64,000 bases of DNA from Bugula neritina (lineage: Eukaryota; Bryozoa; Gymnolaemata; Cheilostomatida; Bugulidae). Shown piece after piece: positions 40,501 through 50,416 of the stretch (position 1 is its first letter; every line of letters begins with the position of its first letter). Location of the stretch: positions 8,013,473 through 8,077,472 of the forward strand of contig OZ037770.1 of assembly GCA_964035545.1 (NCBI GenBank), in the 5' to 3' direction. Made by a program: the position numbers and the translations under genes. Below the pieces are notes generated by a model. It was not told where the DNA came from. It did no database searches and saw only the letters and a list, made by a program, of their open reading frames with translations.

Positions 40501-42440
40501 TACTCACCATGTAGTAAACACCTGATTCTGAAGTCCAAGATACAGTGATAGAGTTCGTTTGTGGGTTTGAGACCTTCAGATCAACTGCCCCACCTACAAA
40601 TAGAAATACTCTACCATGAAGCTACAACTTTGCTAACCAATATATTGGTGTGTTATGTACAGGTGTAGCATAAGTACAGGTGTACTTGTCACAGTATGAG
40701 TACATGTGTACTTATAACAATATGAGTACATGTGTACTAGTAATAGTATAAGTACATGTGTACTTGTAACAGTATGACTGCATGTGTACTTGTAACGGTA
40801 TGAGCACATGTGTACTAGTAACAGTATGAGTACATGTGTGCTAGTATCAGTATGAGTACATGCGTACTTGTAACGGTATGAGCACATGTGTACTTATAAC
40901 AGTATGAGTACATGTGTACGTATAACAGTATGAGTACATGTGTACTTGTAACAGTGTGAGTACATGTGTACTAGTAACAGTATGAGTACATGTGTACTTG
41001 TATAGAGTAGATAAAGTAAATAATGCTCAGAATACATGAAGTTCGTTAGAAACATGGCTATGTGATAACATAGCAGAGCAAGTTTGACAACTTCTCCACA
41101 ATACTGTGAGATCAGCTCTCAGATCACACACTATATGTACATGCGCGTGGAATTGTGCCCTCTATCTCTTTTAGATATATTTGTCAGTCACCAGCAGTAT
41201 TTTAGCAGTTACTGCAAGTTATATTCAACGAATCTCAAGGGAGAGAAAGAAGAGGTGATTTATAACCATTAAATTCTGATCTTGAGATATCTAAGTGTGT
41301 ACAGGACTTCAGATAAATTAACAGCTTCAAGAATACAAGTTACATTTCTTTAGAGTAATAAATACTCACTGGGTGGTGCCAATGTAGTGGTAGTGGGTGC
41401 AGCAGTTGTGGTGGTAGCTGTGTTGGTAGATGTGGTGGTAACAATGTTGGTAGAAGTATCAGTAGGAGGTGAAACAATTGAGTTCCCTGCTGCATCTCCA
41501 GGTGTTGGATAACTCAGAGTCACACACAGTACAACCTGTAAATATACATGCTCTACATATTTATATATTCATACAGTATATTTTACTACATCTAAGCATA
41601 ACAAGAAACATGTTAGGATAATGCTGAAAATAAATTTATAATAATCTACTTCAAATATCATCTCTCACCACAAAAGAAAGTACCTAGTAATGTGTGTGTT
41701 GGATCGATTCATGAATTCATATGTAACAAGTTTTGATAAGAAATACAATAAATACAATAAATGTAAATTTGATGCAAAACTTCTCTTTGGAGCTGCAAAC
41801 ACAAGGAGGGCTAGTCTTATCTCACCAGAAACTTGAGCTACATAGAAGTACATGGTGGAGAATGCAGTGGTAGACAAGCTCACAAACCTACTGAGGTAGG
41901 TGCAGTACTGAAAAATTGAGAAAAGCCTGTATTCTAGATTGGAAATGTAACAAAAGAAGTTTTGTTTTTGCAAAAATTTCAACTTGTACCTCAAAAATAA
42001 AATTTGATTTTTCTACTACTGCACCTTAATGAATCTACTGACGTCACATATAGAGATAAAACGTTAACAGAAACTGGTCGATATACGAGTTAATGCTCTA
42101 TACCTTACAACTTGCTAAACTTCAATTTCAAAAGTGAGATTTGAAAGTTAAATCAATTTCTAAAAACATTTTCTAAAATTACTTTCTTGATGCTTCTTAG
42201 CTGCACATCTGGTAAAATTATACAGTAGCTTCAGTATCTATTATTCATGAGTGGAGTTAGGTGGAGGGTTGACATAACATCACCTTAAAATCACTACTTC
42301 TCCTTATAACTAAATGAGGAGATACTAAATGGGTTGACAACACCACACATACATCTGGTGACTATATCTGACCATCAACTCTAGAATACAGTATAATATT
42401 ACCATACCACAAGTGTGATGAGAGACTTTGATATCTCCAT
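22553..42440 (-). CDS. Receptor-type protein tyrosine phosphatase 2 (RPTP2), eleven FN3 domains
   Basis: 34 exons in matching phases: 42408-42440, 41370-41535, 40508-40593, 40118-40307, 39232-39513, 38944-39063, 38342-38515, 36555-36640, 36168-36357, 35255-35539, 34946-35065, 34389-34562, 34143-34261, 33804-33963, 32637-32771, 32327-32488, 31942-32117, 31648-31861, 30844-31001, 30170-30293, 29708-29889, 29459-29612, 29026-29211, 28547-28682, 27575-27679, 27317-27487, 26573-26687, 26267-26357, 25436-25506, 25054-25183, 24321-24451, 23917-24068, 23490-23625, 22553-22912. The product is about 1,757 codons: signal peptide ([19 protein letters not shown]), Thr-rich stalk, eleven FN3 domains, membrane-proximal module, one helix (about 1335-1357), one phosphatase domain with Cys1592, short tail. 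One in-frame TAG (codon 381) lies at the start of exon 36168-36357, avoidable by an acceptor 6 nt downstream. Like RPTP1 it has WPS and KNRT. Confidence 0.85.
23690..23920. repeat. Splice-donor minisatellite in RPTP2 intron 32
   Basis: Counterpart of 7930-8165. Six or seven units with CTGCAG|GTAACA or a close variant on the minus strand, next to the true donor of exon 23917-24068. Confidence 0.88.
24465..25053. repeat. Splice-donor minisatellite in RPTP2 intron 30
   Basis: Counterpart of 8757-9003, expanded to more than 20 diverged 25-27 bp units carrying TTATAGAGAGAGGTAAG-like sequence on the minus strand. The true donor at 25053 is the last unit. Confidence 0.9.
27317..29211 (-). other. 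RPTP2 membrane-proximal module and transmembrane exon
   Basis: Exons 29026-29211, 28547-28682 and 27575-27679 match the RPTP1 module exon for exon (186, 136 and 105 nt in both). The transmembrane exon 27317-27487 gives [19 protein letters not shown] followed by a basic YIFRRQQRT. The 864-nt intron between 27680 and 28546 is conserved with RPTP1 but no exon in it fits the phases. Confidence 0.88.
27715..27830. repeat. 18-bp minisatellite in RPTP2 intron 24
   Basis: Short version of the 12120-12420 array (CAGTAACTCACTAACTAC units). Confidence 0.8.
31030..31395. repeat. 18-bp minisatellite in RPTP2 intron 18
   Basis: About 20 copies of GTGTATGTGTCAACTAGT and variants, longer than the RPTP1 array at 15780-15915. 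Confidence 0.93.
32772..33803. other. RPTP2 intron 14, no features seen
   Basis: About 1 kb of AT-rich sequence between FN3-7 and FN3-8 exons. No repeats, exons or transposon ends recognised. Confidence 0.5.
35580..36130. other. Intron segment with conserved 74-codon plus-strand ORF, and its duplicate at 39545-40080
   Basis: In both halves of the internal RPTP2 duplication a plus-strand frame (35721-35945 and 39671-39895) stays open for 74 codons with few changes ([20 protein letters not shown] in both). I do not recognise it. The adjacent stretch, read on the minus strand from 36100, has TAGCTCATTCGGCAGCAGAG, close to a tRNA A-box. Possibly an old SINE or other inserted element that was duplicated with the FN3 block. 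Confidence 0.4.
36641..38341. other. RPTP2 intron 7 with 26-bp minisatellite
   Basis: Contains a 26-bp tandem array (GTACATGTGTACTTGTAACA-type) at about 36715-36895 and a short (GGTA)n at 38176-38205. The rest is AT-rich and shows no exon or transposon terminus. Confidence 0.6.
40675..41000. repeat. 26-bp minisatellite in RPTP2 intron 2
   Basis: About 12 copies of a 26-bp unit containing the palindrome GTACATGTGTAC. It is the duplicate of, and longer than, the array at 36715-36895, in the same position relative to the FN3 exon. Confidence 0.9.
41370..42440 (-). other. RPTP2 signal peptide and Thr-rich stalk (exons 1-2)
   Basis: Exon 1 (42408-42440) codes [11 protein letters not shown]; exon 2 (41370-41535) continues the hydrophobic core ([13 protein letters not shown]), then a Thr/Ser/Pro-rich stretch ([19 protein letters not shown]) likely to be O-glycosylated. 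Exon 2 ends in phase 1, ready to join the first FN3 module. Confidence 0.8.
41536..42407. other. RPTP2 intron 1, no features seen
   Basis: AT-rich first intron. Open frames on the minus strand (41665-41994) have no recognisable domain and no splice context. Confidence 0.5.
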
Positions 42441-44511
42441 GTTAAACAGTCCTGTGTTATTCATAAGCTAGTACTTCACCATAGTCAGTCACTCTAAAGA
42501 ATAGAAATGTCAACATACAACGTTATCTTTATTTTCAACATTTACTCACTCTCCCAACAAGAAGGAAGTTGCTGTTTAGCAGCTTAGCCACTAGCTGAAT
42601 ATCAGCCAATCACATCTTATCACTTAAAATGAAAGATGCAATATGCAAACAAATGCCTATATAGTACAGTTACATCATGTATGACTTCTGTAATATTTGT
42701 GACCTCAGGTATAAGACTTATTACATTTGTGACCTCAGGTATATGACTTATTATATTTGTGTGGAATGTGAAACTGAATGTTGAAAGTAAAATAGAACAA
42801 CTCCTCATTGTAGAAAGCATTTTGAAACTTTTGTTCTATTCTTGTACTTAGTGATCTCCTAATGTAGTAATTAATAGCTTATAATATGTTAAATGTTTGC
42901 ACTGTTTACTGCTTATTTTAGAAAAGACGTCAAAATCATTACATATATGTGTATTTACAGCTTCTCTGTAGTTCATGAATTGGATTTATTGTCTCTTGCT
43001 TTTCTGTAGACGCCGGGACAATGGCTGAAATTAGTAAATAGACTACTTAAACTTTGTTCACATAAACCCTGGTTTCAGCAATTGTACTATAAACTTATCC
43101 TAAAACACTGACCAGCTTAAATGATATTTAATAATAGTTTATAAAAATCTGATCAAAATGAAAAACATGAATTTGTGTTTTATAAGAAACTATTCAATTG
43201 GCACCAAGAGCAACTTAAAATATTTTATCTGTCATTAGCTTAAGCATGGATTCGTCAGTAGAGTCAGTCAAGTCAGTAGATGAACCTCACAACAACCCCA
43301 AGTAAGGCCATGGCTTGTCTAGTTGTAATTATGTCACAAACCAAGCTCTTCGGCCATGTAGTAGGTATCGTTTATTTTTTATTTGATTCAATCAATTTTG
43401 AAGGAATCCATAAATGAGTTTCAACACAATTATATTTGCTGCTTTGCCCCCTTAAAAACATTCAATTCCATGCCTAGCAGTCGTAGCTTACAAGGTGCAT
43501 ACAATACATGATATTGTTGATAATCTTTAAAGAATTTACATATAAATGTTGGTGAAGACTCAAGTCTAACAATCAAAAGTTGTATAACATTTATAGAAAA
43601 GCAGTTGCAGTTTACGGAGTTGATATAAATACAGGTCATCTTTATTCCAGATAAAACAACAGTTTAAATTTTAGAACAGTGATAAAATATGACAGAAAAT
43701 TCCATGTTTACAATCAACAGAAATTAGATACACATAAAACATGCACACATTATATATAACAAATTAAAATTTTTAGTATAACATACTATATAGTAACATA
43801 ACATGCAGTAATAAAACGTACAATAATATAATATATAGTAACATAGCTCACAGCATTTTAATATACCTATTGTAGCAAACAGTAATATATAACAGAGTAA
43901 TATAAACTACAGTAGTGACCATTTACAGAATAGTGGGTGTTGAGAATAACATCATAAATAGCAAAAAAAACTTAAAATTCAATGACCCAAAATGAGGTAA
44001 AGTTCAATACACAGGTTTGAGTACCAATAATTTACCTTTTAAACTCTTTTGACCAAAATATACTGAAGGAAAAATAATCTCTTCAAGTCTGCTGCTCTCT
44101 TATTGAATTTTTTACAGATTCCTGGGCTATTTGGTATGTTGATAGTAGTTGCTGCTGAATACTTATTTAAGAATTTTTGGGTTGAGTTATGCAAGTATCT
44201 ATTGCTATATAAATAAGAGTAAGTACTGTTATGTGAATAAGAGTAAGTACTGTTATATGAATAAGATTAGATACTGCTGTGTGTGTATATAGCAGCCTAC
44301 CGTACCACACATAGCAATTTAGCGCCATACAAGTGCTCTAAACTATTTTATTATACCTATTAGAGGGGTTGAGATTTCACCGTCCCAACAACTTTCACTA
44401 TTCCATACTGCTGGACACAGAATATAAGACTCCAAAGACTAAATATGGAAGAGCGACAGACACTAGAGCGACTGCTGGATATGTCACAAGTACCTGACAA
44501 GCACCTTAGAG
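42441..44511. other. Intergenic region upstream of RPTP2
   Basis: Should hold the RPTP2 promoter close to 42441-42600, but no core element is clear. The rest is AT-rich with no recognised gene. From about 44455 it is similar to the 3' flank of the SLC35A4-like gene (GGTGCTTGTCAGGTACTT). Confidence 0.5.
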
Positions 44512-44978
44512 TCAATTGGTGACATCTTGTGATCCCAGCATATAGAGAGGCAATCCAATCAGAATGAAGGACAGAGAGATGACAAAGTACAAGGTTATCT
44601 GAAGGTCAAACAGAGCCATCGACATCAGAGTACTGACCATGATGGAGACACAAGTGAGCACTAGTTTGGTTATATTGCTGCTGTGTTTCATTATAACTGA
44701 TACACAGAATCCTTGCAGGGCCTGAAACACAGCATTACATGTGTGTCACATTTATAAGTACATGAACTAGCAGATAATGCTTCAAAGACTATCAAAGAGA
44801 ATAAACTCACAGTGGTAAATACTACAGTCCAAGAGTAGATGTTGAAACCCTGGAAAAGAGAGAAACTGTTGGTTGAGTTTATAGATTGACAGCCATCTTG
44901 CATCTTCCACAGAACTGCGAGGGTGTTAAATGCAACACCTGAAGAGTAGAGGTACATGCTCTGTTTGTGTAGAGACAC
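44512..44978 (-). pseudogene. Inverted 3' fragment of the SLC35A4-like transporter (last two exons)
   Basis: Exon 44811-44978 (168 nt) and exon 44512-44721 (210 nt) match 3815-3982 and 4072-4266 almost exactly, with splice sites intact. The original stop has become a sense codon, adding QDVTN before the next stop. No copy of the four upstream exons is found beyond the trinucleotide array (44999-45440), so the duplication seems to have broken inside that array. Probably a non-functional fragment, unless it is spliced to exons outside the homology. Frames are intact, which fits recent duplication or gene conversion. Confidence 0.8.
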
Positions 44979-44998
44979 CTGAAATAGATGTAACATGA

Positions 44999-45057
44999 AT
45001 GAGACATGTAGTAGTAGTAGTAGCAGCAGCAGTAGTAGCAGCGGTAGCAGTAGTAGC

Positions 45058-45104
<47 letters not shown>

Positions 45105-45123
45105 CAGCAGTAGTAGTAGTAGC

Positions 45124-45155
<32 letters not shown>

Positions 45156-45174
45156 CAATAGTAGTAGCAGTAGC

Positions 45175-45232
<58 letters not shown>

Positions 45233-45440
45233 ACAGTTGTTGTAGTAGCAGTAGCAGCAGCAGTAGTAGTAGTAGTAGTAGTAGCAGTAGCAGTAGTAGT
45301 AGTAGTAGCAGTTGTTGTAATAGCAGTAGCAGTAGTAGTAGTAGTAGTAGTAGTAGCAGTTGTTGTAATAGCAGTAGCAGTAGTAGTAGTAGTAGTAGTA
45401 GTAGCAGTAGCAGTAGTAGCAGTAGCAGTAGTAACTACAG
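44999..45440. repeat. AGT/AGC trinucleotide array
   Basis: Imperfect (AGT)n/(AGC)n, the inverted counterpart of 3352-3780. The similarity between the two transporter loci ends at its far edge near 45440. Confidence 0.95.
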
Positions 45441-45449
45441 TAGAGATAC

Positions 45450-47829
45450 ATGCCAGTTTGACAATTCCAGAAAAAAAAGTGCCCCAGCTATTCTCAATAT
45501 TTATTTTCAAAATTTCATATCAGAAACGAAATAAATGGATTACAAAAAATTACAGGTTAAAACACAATAACTGTGGTGAGAACATACAAAGACAAATGCT
45601 ACAATTTACAGTTGGTAAGGCATTCTGAGACTCACAATACCAGCATTAATTATGGTGCATAAATAAGATATGAAGAAGAAACAAGCAAAAGAACAAAAAC
45701 AGCGTAAGACTCCATAGCCTACAAACTTAACAGACCTTATTGCTCCTTCCTCTGAGCCCAGTCATAAAATTTTAGATCCTAAAAAATGTATATAGTCTAA
45801 AAATATGTGTAGCTTGACTACGACACACAATCAACAGCTTGCATTATGTTAAAATCGCCAGGGCAATCACAACATTAGCAACTAGCTCATGGCCAGAAAA
45901 CTTATTAAATTAAAGAAAGCTCTTCATTTTTTATAAAAATGTCTTTGTTATATTACGCAGAGGCAAGACGATTTCATGGTAAAGAACCTTGCACTATAGG
46001 ACAGCCAATCATGTTGAATGATGGGCAATAAACTGAATATTCACAAGCATATGTAATGAACAGGTGGAGATAACTTTTATCAGTTGATATACACAACACC
46101 ACAACTTATTAGGGGAGACAACTACCAAATACACTTCATTTCGAGCTTAAACAGAAAATTAAAACAATGATGGCTGAAAGCAGAGAAAAGCTATCATAAA
46201 TATTTACAGATAGAAATTATTCAGATTAGATTAAAGATTATAAAAATTAATTATCCAAAATTATAAAAACAATTAACCAGTAGGCCTACCTAAGCTGTTG
46301 GTACAAAATCAAGATATTTTCTTGTATATCAACCCCTTCGGTCATTCATATTCGTCAGTTTGTCTTCTTTGTCTCGAAACAGGCATCTATATGTCTAATG
46401 TGACAGAATTATTCGTTAAATTCCCTCATCTTAGACTATTCATTCTGACTTTAAATTAAATTAAAAACTTACAGACATCGGCATCCCAAATCTTTCTGAC
46501 TGAAACTGCAGCAGCTTCTAAAACTAACTGATGTTTAGTAACTTTTGCCTTTAACTGATTTATTGGCAAAAGACAAGACAGAGTAAATTGGCCTCTGTAA
46601 TATTTACTGCAGGATCGTAAAAATTTAAATAAATAACATTGCTCTTGTACAAAATGAATCTTCAATATTTTTATAATTATAACCATAGGCTTAACTTCAT
46701 AGGCTTGTAAAAGATTATCATAGTCTAAAAATCTGAAACCTACAAGGTTAGGTAAACTTGTATCACTGCGCTTTCATTACTTTGCATTATCCGAATTGAT
46801 TTTTCATTTGATGTTAGGAAACAGTTGCATCGAATGAAACCACAACATCAGTTAATGCAATTTGCAACTACAAATCCATCCTTACAGATCCATTTGATGC
46901 AATAGAAACATAGTATTACACTTCAATCCTTGTGGGTATTGTATTATGCTTCAATAATATAACTAACAAAACTACTAGATTCAAATTTACTGAAACTATC
47001 TTTAAATGAAGCGAGTAGTGAAATATTATTTTTAAAGTTCAATGGGAAAGTCTATTGGCATACTATAATTTGAGATATCTATTCTCACCATTTTCCATTT
47101 CATTCTGTGCAAGTAATGGGTTCTGCATAACAGCCAACTCAATCAGCATCTCCGTTTTACTCTGCAATCAAAGTATTTATATAAATGAGAAAAATACCTT
47201 TGGTTTTGTTGCACTTAAAAAGAAGCTGTGATGCATAGAAAATCTCAACACACACATAAAATAGATTTATTTCATTATTAGATTAAATAATGATTATAAA
47301 ACACATTATAGAGGCCGATGGCACAATAAAAAGATTAGAAATACTACTTGCAATACTAAGAGTAACACGAGCAAAAATTAAAATATAATAGTAACTACAA
47401 TATTCGCAATGCACTAAAGAAGACAACTTGTAAAATGTCAACCCATCATTTGTTTATCACTATAACTATGTATAGTAGATGACGTGTGAATGAACTCTTT
47501 TATTCAGGAGATGTTGTTGAGAAATGGAAAAAAGCAAGAAATCAAAGGAGACTAAAGATTATACGATGGGCAGAGCAATACTGATACAGAATAAAGAAGT
47601 TTTGTTTGATTATTTAAAGAAATAATGTGAAATAAAAAAACATCTTTCAATTCTGAATGTGAACGAACAAACATAGCTTATAATAAATGTTATTAGACCC
47701 AGCATGTGGTCTTGTGACACTAAGAAATAAAATATATAAGTAAAAGCATTGTTGAAAAAATATGAAGAGTTCCAAGAAAGTATTGATCTTATGCTTCGAT
47801 ACCCCTAAAACCCCCTTATCCTTATAAAA
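45450..47829. other. Intergenic, AT-rich, no gene recognised
   Basis: No open frame with a recognisable domain, no repeat arrays and no tRNA seen by eye. The minus-strand frame at 46456-46686 has no family features. Confidence 0.5.
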
Positions 47830-48566
47830 CAGGGATGGGTCAGATCTCAAAATTTAAGGCGTAAGGTACAATGATGCATTACCAAATGCAAAAATAATTT
47901 GCTTTTTTTTCGTTTCCTAGGCTGAAAGTATAAATTGCAGAATGTAGATGCAGAATATAAAAGCTGACAGTTTATTAATCTAACAAGTTGTGTATAGTTC
48001 ACTAAGCAAGAAAGCAGCAAATAATTTATTGGGTCTACTTTAATTAGTGAGAAGTATGAAAAACACTTTTAGTAGCCGTAATAGCACTAATGTCACTGCT
48101 AGTAATGGGTTCATATGTGGCTACTCAAAGCAAATCTTGCTAGATGCTCATTGGTGAGCTAGCTGTGTTCTATTACTGTTTTTATACGGTTCATGCAAGA
48201 AAACATGCATTCACATTTATAAACATAACCAGATATGCTCAGTACTCTTAGTCCCAGTTTAGCTAGTGCAGGGTCTTTTTCACTGGTTACTGGTGAAGTG
48301 TAGAAGCTCACTGTTGTTGTTGCAGCAACATCACATAACCCAAGTTGTAATGCTGTTATACTTATGCTCACTGAAGTGTGATTATTAGTTTCAGCAATTA
48401 TACATTGGGCAGAATTTTTTCATAAGTCATGTTCATGATTGGCCAGTGTTGCTTAGTACACACATTCTGTTAATGATTAAGAAACCAATGAAATTATTAG
48501 AATTGCTAGTAATTGACTGAGGGCCAGACTAAAACAGTAGGAGGGCCTGCTATTTGCCCATCCCTG
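47830..48566 (-). mobile_element. Degenerate hAT DNA transposon
   Basis: Left end CAGGGATGGGT and right end its inverse (GCCCATCCCTG), flanked by 8-bp duplications TTATAAAA (47822-47829) and TTATAAAC (48567-48574). 8 bp is the hAT signature. On the minus strand 48159-48371 reads LAKLGLRVLSISGYVYKCEC then MFSCMNRIKTV, the C-terminal dimerisation region of hAT transposases (consensus ..FGS.Y.CE..FS.M..IK), followed by stops and a QDLL..VATYEP remnant. At 737 bp it is a heavily deleted, dead copy. Confidence 0.8.
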
Positions 48567-48574
48567 TTATAAAC

Positions 48575-50416
48575 GCTCATTTTCAAGACACAGATCTACA
48601 TTTTCATTATATCTACTTGCAGGTCGGTTCTAAGCCAGTAATCGCTAAAATCTAGATGGAATAATTTATCCCAAGTTTTTCATGCCAAGAGTAAATATCA
48701 CCTAGGAGGTATGAGTGCTTCATTGCGTGGTTCCTTCATATTTCCTTCACTCAGAAGGTTGTTGGGTGCTTCACCTCTCCTTTGACTATGATTTTCCAAG
48801 TATTGGGAGGCTCCCCAGACTCCTGCTGCTGCTTAAGGCCTAAATTTTCGCATATCTACTCATCGAGGGAAATTTTAAGGGGCTACGTAGATTACACACA
48901 ATTCCCACTCAGTGAATCAAACTGTACCAGCGGACTTATCAGGTCTTGCACAGATGCCTGTGAGACATCTACAGGTGAACCCAGCATAAAATCAGCAAGG
49001 GTCACTATCCGGTCAATAGTCTGCCAGGATACTCACGAGGGGACAGTATTGATGGGCGCTAGTGTTTAACCAACTGTTGTGCCTGGCGCAAATACTTCAT
49101 TGCTTTCTCAACAAGGTTGGCTGCACGAAGCTCTTGGTTCACGCCGGCGTCCTGTTTGCAAGGCTCTGCATATTTATCAGCAAATCCCTAGAATTTCAAG
49201 TCATGCAACTCTGATCACAAGTTTTCAGTTTGCCACTTAATCAGGAAGAATGACATCATGTTATTGAGATTTATTTCTAAAAATGGTGCATCTTCAGCTA
49301 GCCTTGGCATTTTTGCTACTGTCAACAAGTACAAAACGGAGTTACTGCGGCCAGTGCCTCTATCTGCTCCCACAGCATCTGGCAGCCTTTGCTTGGCTGC
49401 AGAGAGGGAGCTGTCTTGAGTGCATGTCTTCAAGGATCTACTGTTGTTTTGCACACCAGTCATTTCATATACAAAATGGTCGTTTTGTACACAAACTGCT
49501 ATCCATTTCTAACACAAATTGAAGAATTAATTTACTGGATAACCATTTGAAGGATACTAGTTTACTTGTTTATTGCACTCTAGCTCTCTCTTTACCAGCA
49601 TGTTTTTAAAAAAAAATCATTGACCATCACTATGTGCTACCATCTACTGATAATGTCTAAATCAAACGAGCAGTCCCTCCCCTAACATCTACATGAACAT
49701 ATCACAATAAAAAATACCTACCTATGCGGCAAAACAAAATGTACAAATTACTATTACTTGTGAGCGGCATTGTGTGCTTATACAATGAGAATGTACATAG
49801 AATAATAAATAAATATAAAAATACATATTTTAGGTAGTTTATATTGATGCGTAGGAAACAACCGATCAGATATATACGAAAAGACCTAAAAAGTGGGTAT
49901 GAAACAATTTGCGTGGGAAATGGCTTGCGCCCGTCTCCAAGGTGGGACCCTATTTAGCACAGGAGCGACAGAAATAAGTGGAACAACTTTCAACAATATA
50001 AATGGTGTTGAGTTTCATTCGTCTTCTGCATGTCAGTAGCATCACGTGATAGTGTTGGGTGGCTTTAGCACAACTATAAACATGATTAGTGATTTTCCTA
50101 GCTAATAATACTAATACTCATACTGTACTAATTAGAAATTTAACTATTTAGTAATTTTCTAGTTCTACTACAAAGAGTAAGACTTAGAGTAAAAGAAACA
50201 GTAAGTATAATAGCTATAGTAATCTTTATATTTATAGTAAGTAAATACTAATAGTAATACAGTAACACTAATTAGTAACAGGTAAGTCAAAGTGACTGTG
50301 AGTAATACTAATAGTAATTATAGTAATAATAATACTAATAGTAATAGTCATAGTGATTTAATCACATGATTCATTTTTATTATACTTATTTATTATATTT
50401 TCATTATAAATCATAG
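48575..50416. other. Unassigned intergenic region with a GC-richer block
   Basis: 48690-49520 is richer in GC than its surroundings and has several medium open frames (48782-49069 on +, 49215-49463 on -, and EQELRAANLVEKAMKYL-like codons near 49060-49160 on -). None belongs to a family I recognise, and stops interrupt it, so a decayed transposon or processed pseudogene is likely. 50100-50380 is a simple TAATAGTAA-type repeat. Confidence 0.4.

Larger units (their letters stand above)
34389..40593 (-). other. RPTP2 FN3 domains 1-6, two copies of a three-domain block
   Basis: FN3-1 (40508-40593, 40118-40307), FN3-2 (39232-39513, one exon) and FN3-3 (38944-39063, 38342-38515) are repeated as FN3-4 (36555-36640, 36168-36357), FN3-5 (35255-35539) and FN3-6 (34946-35065, 34389-34562), offset by about 3,950 bp including introns. 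Typical residues: ITVSWT, IITWSIP, LEWTYDG in the B strand and [29 protein letters not shown] in the F strand. All outer introns are phase 1. Confidence 0.85.

Noticed and set aside
48159-48371. Small host protein of 70 aa
   Set aside because: Its sequence matches the C-terminal hAT transposase pattern and it lies between hAT ends with 8-bp duplications.
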